Below, piece after piece: positions 55,612 to 64,000 of a stretch of DNA of 64,000 nucleotides; within the stretch, counting starts at the first letter, position 1; each line of letters opens with the position of its first letter. Location of the stretch: assembly GCA_003952965.2 (NCBI GenBank), contig CM025850.1, forward strand, positions 17,856,376 to 17,920,375, given 5' to 3'. The notes beneath the pieces were generated by a model, which saw nothing but the letters and a program-made list of their open reading frames with translations, did no database searches and was not told the DNA's origin. A program made the translations under genes and the position numbers. The DNA is from Morella rubra (taxonomy: Eukaryota; Streptophyta; Magnoliopsida; Fagales; Myricaceae).

Positions 55612-56116
55612 GATTAAGGGCAATGTTTGGGCAAAAATCAACTACCCTTATTTTTCAATCCAACAATTTGAGACCCATAACTTTCAAAACCTATCAATCT
55701 TCGCCCCCTATCTAAATTAGATGTTAAATCAAACGGAAAAGTATGAAAAATGACCAAAATGCCCCTCCAAAATAAAATTACTAAAAAAATTAAAAAAATT
55801 CATTAAAAATAAAAATGATATTTTTTTTAAAAAATAATATTTTTAAATAAAACTATTGAAACTCTATTTCAATAATCTATTTATTTTTAATTTATTTCTT
55901 AAATTTATATTATTTTTATTTATTTTTTTAAATTTAGCCTTGGAGGGGCATTTTGGTCATTTTGCATGATTTTCCGTCGGACTTAACGCCTAATTTAGAC
56001 GGGGGGCGAAGATTGATAGGTTTTGAAAGTTATGGGTCTCAAATTGTTGGATTGAAAAATAAGGGTAGTAACTTGATTTTTGTCCAAACATAGGGGGCTA
56101 ACTATGAGTTTACCCC
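55612..56116. mobile_element. MITE with about 150-bp inverted repeats
   Basis: The left arm (AATGTTTGGGCAAAAATCAA; CCAACAATTTGAGACCCATAA; CTATCAATCTTCGCCCCC) matches the reverse complement of the right arm (GGGGGGCGAAGATTGATAG; TTATGGGTCTCAAATTGTTGG; TTGATTTTTGTCCAAACAT). A further pair, AAAATGCCCCTCCAA / TTGGAGGGGCATTTT, continues the arms inward. It is non-coding with an A/T-rich core. Confidence 0.75.
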
Positions 56117-56826
56117 AAAGATTAATTACACTTTGCGCCCACGAAGTTTGAAGAGTTTGACATTTTGCACCCCTTAATTTCTTAGTTTCGTTGATTTGCA
56201 TTCCCCAGTTAATTTTGCCATTGAAATGAACGGAAATGTCCAGCACAAGTATAACACATGGCTTGATTGCCTATTTTACCCTCGATATTCAAACAACTAT
56301 GACGATAACACCTAATACAATATTGATCCTATAATTGACACATTCATAGATTTTTTACATTCCAACGCAATGCAAGACCACAAAATCAAGGACACATAAC
56401 TCAATGTTCTCTGTTTCAAATGTGAATGCAACTGTGATCTAATTGTGGGCCTTCAAAGTATTTAAACATCGATTGCAACCTATGGCAGAACTTGGGAGAC
56501 TGAATCAATGACAGTAAGAAAGGTTAGGGCAAGTAAAAGAACACTTGGAATGTTTTGAGTTTATGATAAACATATAGGGAAGACAAGTGACATCAATTAT
56601 GGGATCATGATTTTATTAATGGAGTTATCACCATAGCAGTTTGAATATCAGCAGAAAAATGGGCAAGTGAGCCATATGTTCTGCATGTGGCGAACATTTT
56701 CGTTCTTTTTTACAGTAAAAAATTAATTGGTGATACAAATCGACAAGATTATGTCTAAAAAATAAAGATGGGGTGCAAAGTATCAGACTTGTGAAATTTT
56801 AGTGGGTGTAAAGTGTAATTAACCAT
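56117..56826. mobile_element. Third copy of the 51-52 kb MITE-like family
   Basis: Its ends, ATTAATTACACTTTGCGCCC and GGGTGTAAAGTGTAATTAACC, and sub-terminal words CCAGTTAATTTTGCCATTGAAATG and GGGCAAGTGAGCCATATGTTC match the elements at 51181-52340. It directly adjoins the previous MITE. Confidence 0.7.
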
Positions 56827-57025
56827 TTTTAAATGTCGGGGCAGAATGGGCAAGATGAGCAAGTGTTCTAAACGTTTATATAACGGTCGGCCAAGGCTTC
56901 AATATATAGAAAAAAAAAACAAAAATGGAATGCTTCCTACAATCGAGTTATGCTAACTATGGTAAACAAAACTAAAGGCAAGTCTTTCGATCAATCTAAC
57001 TCAAATGTAGCTCGAATAAATTTTA

Positions 57026-57563
57026 GGTGAAATTGCACCCAACTCCTAAGGTATTCAAAAGTTGTAATCAGGTCCCGGAGGTAACAAATTACCATTTAGC
57101 TCCATGAGGTAATGATTTTGAGAAAAAAGAGGCCCCTCCATGACCTCATCACCCACCATAATGGTAAATGCTGACATGTCAAATTAATGTCATGTCAATC
57201 CAATCAAATTTGCACTACGTGCCCAATCTAAAAGCATCAACCTACAAATGCCACGTCAGTGCCCCCAATCAGCCACTTACAAAACGTCATTGTCACATTA
57301 GCCAAGCTTACAAAACAAAAAAAAAAAAAAAAAAACACCAAGTTTTTCTCCCTACCCATCCCCACGAACCACCTCCTACATTCTCCCCCAAAAATCTTAA
57401 ACTCAGTAAAATCCCCATGTCAACATTTACTGTTAGCGAAGGCGGGAGGAGGGGCCTCTTTTTTCCAAAATCATTACCTTAGGTAGCTAAATTGCTATTT
57501 TGTTACCTCAAAGATCCAATTGCAACTTTTGAATACCTCAGGGGCTATAGGTGCAATTTAGCC
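57026..57563. mobile_element. Mutator-like MITE with 9-bp target duplication
   Basis: 538 bp, flanked by perfect TAAATTTTA (57017-57025 and 57564-57572). The ends GGTGAAATTGCACC and GGCTAAATTGCACC (right end read inward) start inverted repeats of about 110 bp that reach a shared GAGGCCCC word. The 9-bp duplication and long TIRs fit the Mutator superfamily. The interior has an A-run at about 57317-57335 and no transposase. Copy A of the duplication has the corresponding empty site. Confidence 0.88.
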
Positions 57564-57700
57564 TAAATTTTAAGAATCAATTCTTCTAAATGAATGAATG
57601 ATTCCTAAATCATGGATAATCTTTCCTTAACAGACTTCCTCTAATCAAGGGATTGTCTCCCTTCTACGCATGTGTAGCTGAGATGTTGTCTGGGTGGCAT

Positions 57701-58416
57701 TAGGGTTGATCATTTCAACCGCATGTGCCAACCAGCACTAGTACTGGCACAGGCGCTGGTATTAAAACTTGTATTTTGCTTGTGATATAACCTGTGACGG
57801 TAATCGTTGGAATTTTCGGTGGCATAACGCCATAGTTTTTTTTAATAAAAAAATAAAACGAAAACTACGTTGTTTTCTACTTAAAGAGAACGACACTGTT
57901 TGGGTTAGGATTTGATAACCCTAACCTTGCTGATTGCACTTTGCATTTGCAGAATGCCTCATGCAGTCACGCCCCCACCAGTTAATCTCCTGCCTTTCAA
58001 TCCTCATCTACTCCCCGTAGAAGCCTACCCCAGCTGCCCCTCTCTTTACTCACTCACTCTCCTCCGTCGCCACCCACCCTAGAGCAGTTTAGCCATCGTT
58101 TTGAAGATGGTGTTTCCAATCTTGCTTTTAAAGATGAGTTTTTTTCGTAGATTTCTTTTGGGATTGTTTTGTGAATCTAGTGTTTCTCATTGTGAATCTG
58201 ATGTTTTTCATTTTGGGTTCGAGGAGAAGAGAAAATTTGCAGTGAAATTGTATGTTTTGTGAAATTTTGTGGTGATCAATTACTGTGTAACCGTCACTGG
58301 CAAGGGCCAGTTATTTAGCTAGTCGGTGCTGATGTCAAATATAGGTCACCAGGGACTAACGGTGACGGTGCCGATTTGGTCAAAATTGGCACTAACATCA
58401 CCATTAATCAACCCTA
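57701..58416. mobile_element. hAT-like non-autonomous element with 8-bp target duplication
   Basis: 716 bp, flanked by perfect GGTGGCAT (57693-57700 and 58417-58424). The ends TAGGGTTGATCA and TAGGGTTGATTA (right end read inward) fit the TAGGGNTG hAT terminus. GGCAC/GTGCC words recur at both sub-ends. The interior is non-coding; part of it (about 57890-58250) reads like a gene leader with a CT-rich tract and could be captured host DNA. The matching site in copy A is empty. Confidence 0.88.
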
Positions 58417-59260
58417 GGTGGCATGTCACTCTTAATTGGTGACTCGCCATGCGGTGTGCCATGTAGGGAGACATGCGTAATGCGTAGGGTAAGCATGTGC
58501 ATGTCACGAGTGCAAGGGTGCCCTTGGTTGGCAAAGTATGCATGCCAATCCAACGGGTGCCTGTGCGAGGTGGTTGATTGCGCTTTGGTTTAGCCCTTCG
58601 GCCTCATAATGGGCAGGCTTGTGTCTTGTGGTCTCCTTCTAAGGCCTATAGGGCCTTCCTTTTGACTTGCCTTCCCTTGGTTGAATCTCCCCCTTTTATG
58701 GTGGCCTTCATGTTGCTTCACACGTCTCCATCCCCCAACCCTCCTAAAGAAAAAAATATTCTTAAAAAAAAAAATTGATAATGATTTTTTACTAATTTTT
58801 ACATTTTGGCTCACTCAAAAATTATTTTTGTGTAACTAGAATTGTTGACAACTTTCATGAACAGATCCTCACACGTGCCAACTCCTCTCTTTGCTCATCC
58901 AAATATTTAGTGTGTGATAAAATACTTTCACGATTGTCTTGGGTGCTGTCTTAATGTGTAAATGATGTCGTTATCTCTGTTAGCTAAGATTCATATTCAT
59001 TAATCATATGGTTATCGGAATATTGGGTAACTCAAGTATTCTTAGTTTAGCTTTGCACTCAAAGTTATAATCAAGTCGACTCAAGTTGTGTATTATTGAA
59101 TGTTTAAACTCATTAATTTTATTTTACTTTTCGTGTACAAGTTCGTGGTTGAACTTTTCACCCCATGATTTTTTTTTTTGTTCAATTTTGTTTACTTATT
59201 CCTTATAAAAAAAAGAGTAAGTTAGTTTACTTATTAATTAACATATAAAAATAAATTATA

Positions 59261-59666
59261 TTATTAAACTCGTATACATCTTTGTAATTCATATTAAGTA
59301 ATAGTGACTTAACCATGGTCATAGTCGTGATTAAACTATATAAACTATATTTATGTATTATTAAAAACTTAATTGGCCAACCTTGTATGTACAATAAATC
59401 TTACACAATATTTTATATTTTCACGAAATAGATAGCCACAAATTTAGACAGATCGATATCGAGTGTATAAAAAATTACTGGAGTTTGTAAAAGCGTGATT
59501 TAATAAAAAAAATTCTAACCAAACAAAAGAGAGTAGTGAATTAGGGCGAGAGGTATCCGTTGAGCAAGAATAGATAAATGTGTTTCTGGCAGCTCGCTCT
59601 CTCCTTAGTGTCTGCCGAAGTTGGACTTTAGAATCAAAATTCAAGAACACAGTAGGAGTAGCTAAC
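59261..59666. other. Upstream flank of the TWINKLE homologue
   Basis: AT-rich up to about 59560, then less so. It is the likely promoter and 5' UTR of the downstream gene. A TATA-like TTTATATTTTC at about 59411 is a weak candidate for the core promoter. Confidence 0.4.
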
Positions 59667-62600
59667 ATGCCAGTCGGTCACCATTGTCATTGTCGTCCTT
59701 TCCACACGCTCTTTCCCTCCACACAATTGCTTGGTGCGTCATTAACTGCCTCTCCCAGGAGATTACGCCGTGTCCGGGTTCGCTCGCTATCTCATATAAC
59801 CACCGCCCGCACGCCACCAGGTACTGCTTCGCGTCATCCAAACAGTGGAAATCGGGACCCAGTTTGGTTACCATATGCTGTTTATTGCAATTCTTGCCCG
59901 AGTTATGTATTGACAGCTCACTCGCTTACATTGTTTTTACCGCGCTTTTAGTATTTCGCAACAAAGATTCCTTTTGCTTCGCTGGTTGTCGAGAAAAGAA
60001 AGGAAAATATAAATGGGAATCTCATTCTTATGATGCTTTTTGTCAATTGTTTTTTTTTTTTAATCATTTTCATTTATAGTCTCAGTTCGTTAGAAGTTAA
60101 CTCATTCATGCAATGTGCTATTTATTTCAGAAGTTAAATTTTACTTTCTTTACCCGCACTTCTCGGCAATCAAACCGGGCATTTAGAAAATAATATGAAG
60201 GTCATGCTCTCTGAGATTACTTTTCACTTTCCATTCTCTGCATTACGTAAAATTTTGAGGTGAATTTTTTTTTTTTTTTTAAGCAATTTTGTGGTGAAGT
60301 AAGAATACAAAAACTCACTCTTTGGTATCTTCTGTTTTTGTCTCAATTATTTTAGTTGTATGTGGAGCGAATTGTTGTTTTAATTGACTATATGGGTCGT
60401 TCATGAAGCTAACGCGGAGCAAATAGAAGTGGAAACAGATTATTCGGCTAGAGTGAGAGTGTTAAAGCAGAAACTGGAGCTTCTTGGTATCAACTGCCAT
60501 GATTTTGTTACGCCTGGAAAGTACCATCACTTGTTTTGCCCCAAGGTTTTCTCCGTCTTTGTGCAATTTTGTTTGTACAATATTGCAGTAGTATGTCACG
60601 TTGCTCATGGCAGTTTTCTTTTTGGTCTACCTTTTAGTTTGTCCATATTATTCGATGCAGTATTTTTATATTCTAAACATTTTCAATTTGTGTTTGAATC
60701 ATGCTTTTTTCTGTAACATAGTGCAATGGTGGGCAGTCAATGGTGAGGAGTTTATCTCTTCACATCCTCCAAGATGCGTGAGTTGCTTCTCCTACTTCAC
60801 AGATATGCGTACTTATATGGTGGTAGGTTGAGGAGGAATTAGGATATAATTGCTCCTGTGATTCAATGTTGTAGGGGTCTTGCGATGTGGAGGTGTTTCC
60901 ATACTGAATGTGGATGGGCAGGCCAGGTAAAAATATTATAAGCGTCCAAATCTATATCTTTTATGCAAAATGAGATAAACCAAGGCAGTTGGTTGTTCTG
61001 CTTTAGGCATTTGCAGATATCGGAGCAGCTTGTAATGACATCACTGGTAAAGTCAAGTCCTTTGGGCAGATGTCTGAGGAAAGTCTAGGATTAGAGCCCC
61101 TTGGTGCCAAGGTACCTAGATTGTCATTTTCATATGTTTCATGTGTCTTGAGTATGTTCCGAGCGGGAATGATAGTAGGGATCTTTTCAAGGCATGTCCT
61201 TTAAGGTTTCTGGTAAGCATGGATGCCCTTATAGTACAATTGGTATGGTGTTTGAAGTACAAGCGGGATCATGCTGGAAATTAAGCGTATAGTTGAACCA
61301 GTTCTAAACAAAGATGAAACTTCATTGCATTATGTCATCCCAAAACTGACAGAACTGGTTGCTGGACTATCCATTGTAGTTCAATTTGTGTTCTGCAAAA
61401 ATTGAACCCTTTGGACTGCAAGCAGGAATATATAAGCACAAACTTGTCTTTGCTATGTGCAATTTTCAGGACCCATTTGAACTTGTCATTAATTGCTGTT
61501 ATTCTTTGTCTCAGCTGATTGCATATTTTGGGGAGCGGATGATATCTGAGAAAACATTGCAAAGAAATGCTGTTATGCAAATGGCTAATGATAAGGTACC
61601 CTACAGTTGTGGTGAATCCCAACATCCCACTAATTAGGGTATATATGTATGAACAAAAACCCACCTGGATATTCATTAGATTAAGTTTGAGTTTTTTGCC
61701 CTAATTGCAATATTGGTGCATGTAATATTGCAGGATACCCATCTGATTTCTATGTGTGCATATTTATCAATTTAGTTGGTTAAAAAGGAATTTAGTTGAC
61801 CAATAATGATCTTTATACCTTGATTACATGTCTCAATTTCACTCAACTAGATCTTAGTCTTGAATAAAATACAGTTTCCTCTGTTGAGTAAGCTTTAGTG
61901 CACGAACTTGATCAATTAATTTGGTTGGCACTGCATTATTTATCTTCTAAATCATACAAGATAAGCCAAGAGCTGTTTTTTTCTTTTTCTTCCCCGTCAG
62001 TTCTAGGACCATCATTCTTCACTATATTATTTCATCATCAATGAATAATCCATCTTAAATCTCAACAACATCTTTTCCGTGTCTGTCTTTGCTGTTGCTT
62101 TAATCCTCAGGTACTTCATCTGGGAGATGATGACACTTACTGATTGCCACTGAAGTTTCTATATGCAGAATGTCATTGCATTTACTTACAGACAAAATGG
62201 ACTGCTTGTTGGTTGCAAATACCGAACTATAGGAAAAAAGTTTTGGCAGGTAAACGGCTAAGACTTAGCTTGGAGTTTTATATTACCAGATGTGGAAGAT
62301 AGCATTATATTTTTGACATCCAAATTGCTAGTTTGTTGTATCTTCTGGAAATGATGCAATACTCTAATTCATTTCTAAGACTGTATATGCTTAAATTCCT
62401 GATGATTTGGATGATCATAGCTTTAACTTGCTGCGGAATGGGTTCTTGGAGAGCTTATATACCGTGAAGTAGTAGATTTTGTGTGCCATGAGAATGATCT
62501 GCTCATGTATGTACCACAGTGCATTATTATGACCAACATGAACATATAAATTCAAGGAAAGGATATCTTGATCAATTGGTGGATTCTTGTTCTTTCACTG

Positions 62601-62739
62601 TCTATATGTTTGACCTTTTATTATTTTTGTTGAACTAGGATGATGGACTCCTGTTTAATGTTTTTGAGTTATATATCATTTTCTGTGATGATTTCTGAAA
62701 CAAAATTCAGATGCATTCCGATTGGGATTCTAATTTTGA

Positions 62740-62774
<35 letters not shown>

Positions 62775-63081
62775 TGCTCTAATTATCATGGACATGCAGG
62801 AGAAGGGTACAGAGAAGACATTGTATGGGCTTGATGATATAAATGGTGCACCTGAAATCATCATTGTAATTCCTCTGCCAACTGTTTCAGCTGCTGTTCT
62901 AGTGTGATTCAAGTCTCTCCCCCTAACTCTTCCCTGATTTCATTACTTGTGATGTTGAGTACAGGTTGAAGGAGAAATAGATAAGCTTTCACTGGAGGAA
63001 GCTGGCCTTTGCAATTGTGTTAGTGTTCCTGGTGGTGCACCAGGAAAGGTTTCTGATAAAGAAGTACCATCTTTTGAAAAG
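59667..63081 (+). CDS. TWINKLE homologue, organellar primase-helicase, 5' part
   Basis: Nine exons support a continuous 283-codon frame: 59667-59820, 60409-60545, 60722-60777, 60875-60926, 61007-61111, 61515-61595, 62169-62249, 62800-62865 and 62965-63081. Exon 1 is rich in Arg, Ser and Thr, as expected for a mitochondrial or plastid transit peptide; its link to exon 2 is the least certain junction. Zinc-binding Cys occur in HLFCPKCNGG and AMWRCFHTECGWAGQ. Then come the conserved LIAYFGERMISEKTLQRNAV, VIAFTYRQNGLLVGCKYRTI, EKTLYGLDDINGAPEIIIV and the TOPRIM start VEGEIDKLSLEEAG. Plant TWINKLE primes and unwinds organelle DNA. NCVSVPGGAP here usually reads PDGAP. The ATDGD motif and helicase are not in the window, so the gene either continues to the right or is a short primase-only paralogue. 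Confidence 0.88.
62742..62772 (+). repeat. (CT)n microsatellite in a TWINKLE intron
   Basis: About 15 CT units lie 27 bases ahead of the acceptor of exon 8 (ACATGCAG at 62792-62799). It may serve as, or modulate, the polypyrimidine tract. Confidence 0.9.
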
Positions 63082-64000
63082 GTTTGCACTGGGACTACAT
63101 ATTTTGTAGACTGTTTAACCACTTTTATGCAAATAATTGTCTTTGTTATTTTTGATAATCTTATTATAAATCTCCTCCTATGGGTCTGAAAGGTTATCAA
63201 ACTTGAAACTGTAAAATTTATCAGATGAAAAGCAGATGACAATGTGTATTTTTGGAATAAATGAACCATGGCTTAAAATGGAGACAAAAACGGATCATAC
63301 ATATCTATGTTCAAGCAGAAAAATTTAAACAAATATTTTTTAGTCCTAAGGAGTTTGGTTTGTAGTATATACATTGACCAAGTGGGTGGCTTGAGTTGCC
63401 TGGCAATCTTATTATAAACCATAATTTTGTTGGTGTCTGACGGAAATTCATCTTGTGCCATTTTTATATGGTTGCTTTATGATTGGATGCATGTTTTAGG
63501 CAGTTTCCATTGTGAGTCTTTCTTATGATTGTAATTCCCAGTTGGATTATCAACTATAGCTTCCTGATATAGTAGATATATCCCACATACTCGTTCATTT
63601 TTGTTCTCTCTGTAGGAAAAGGGTTGATATCAAACCTAGTGTAGGAATTTCTGAAGGGAAACTTCTTTTAGGGTTTAGGAAGAGCTTGGTTTAGGACTTT
63701 TATGAGACGAAGTGTGAACAATATTGGAGTACATAAGTTTAGTGATAGTGTATGGGAAGGATTCAAGTGTACATGATGAAACAAAGAGAAAAGCTTAGGG
63801 TTTGGCTGGCTATTCTTGGGCCGGGAAGAATAGTGAGTATTTGGTATTATATTTGATGGATAGGTATTTTGGTTTCTTTACGGTTGAATTTTAGGAAACA
63901 AAAGATGCAAAATGCTGGAAAAAAAAAAAAAAGAAAGAAAGAAAAAAAAAGAACAAATCTGAGCGTCACACCTTGTGATCTTAATTATCACAATTAGGGT
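63082..64000 (+). other. Presumed TWINKLE intron, no further exon seen
   Basis: The frame leaves exon 9 at a GTTTGC donor, and the next expected TOPRIM segment (LWNC...ATDGD) is not found up to the window end. The stretch 63610-63990 has a different texture (many AGGGTTTAGG/GAAGAG words) and ends in an A/AG-rich run at 63918-63952. This could be a transposon insertion in a long intron. Confidence 0.5.

Larger units (their letters stand above)
56873..59260 (+). repeat. Segmental duplication, copy B (with two MITEs)
   Basis: It aligns with 49845-51180 in the same orientation. Homologous blocks are 56873-57025, 57564-57700 and 58417-59260; the two gaps are the MITEs at 57026-57563 and 57701-58416. 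Identity looks about 80% by eye, so the duplication is not recent. Confidence 0.85.

Noticed and set aside
61200-61290. Possible tRNA-like stretch in a TWINKLE intron
   Set aside because: A GGTAAGC...TTGGTA...GCGGGATCATGC run looked tRNA-like, but no cloverleaf with acceptor pairing and a T-arm GGTTCGA box could be formed.

Overview
The window is nuclear DNA from a flowering plant, most likely a woody eudicot. It is AT-rich, has spliced genes with GT..AG introns, and is packed with Ty1/Copia-type LTR retrotransposons, L1-type LINEs and small inverted-repeat transposons. I cannot name the species. No bacterial signals (operons, Shine-Dalgarno sites, CRISPR arrays) and no convincing tRNA or rRNA genes were seen.

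Layout. Bases 1-9.3 kb hold an old LINE fragment and a nearly full-length but decayed LINE on the minus strand (3.49-8.95 kb). Bases 9.4-24.5 kb are one plus-strand Copia element split by a 9.2 kb minus-strand Copia element with 1.8-2.0 kb LTRs. Bases 24.5-25.1 kb hold the end of a CACTA-like element and an unidentified GC-rich tract. At 25.48-27.08 kb lies an intact single-exon berberine-bridge-enzyme-like flavoprotein gene (minus strand). A CACTA-like non-autonomous element follows at 28.35-29.71 kb.

From 30.5 to 41.96 kb an F-box/FBA gene is split into three pieces. A 4 kb unclassified inserted segment, flanked by a 153-bp direct duplication of the gene, separates pieces 1 and 2. A partial Copia element, itself interrupted by a second Copia element, separates pieces 2 and 3. 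Fragments of another Copia element and of a LINE follow.

The best host gene is a four-exon patellin (SEC14-GOLD) on the minus strand, 43.42-45.23 kb, with a probable 5' UTR intron and TATA box. From 45.5 to 59.3 kb the sequence is gene-poor. It holds several MITE-like elements, a CNL-type resistance-gene relic, and a segmental duplication whose second copy carries a Mutator-like MITE (9-bp target duplication) and a hAT-like MITE (8-bp target duplication) that the first copy lacks.

The last 4.3 kb carry nine exons of a plant TWINKLE homologue (organellar primase-helicase). They cover the transit peptide, zinc-binding region and start of the TOPRIM domain; the rest of the gene should lie beyond the right edge.

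The host genes (flavoprotein, F-box relic, patellin, resistance-gene relic, TWINKLE) do not form a pathway. They are ordinary plant genes separated by transposon sediment. I found no clear candidate for a new biological system. The most informative features are the long direct duplication around the 4 kb insert in the F-box gene and the paired filled and empty MITE sites in the segmental duplication.
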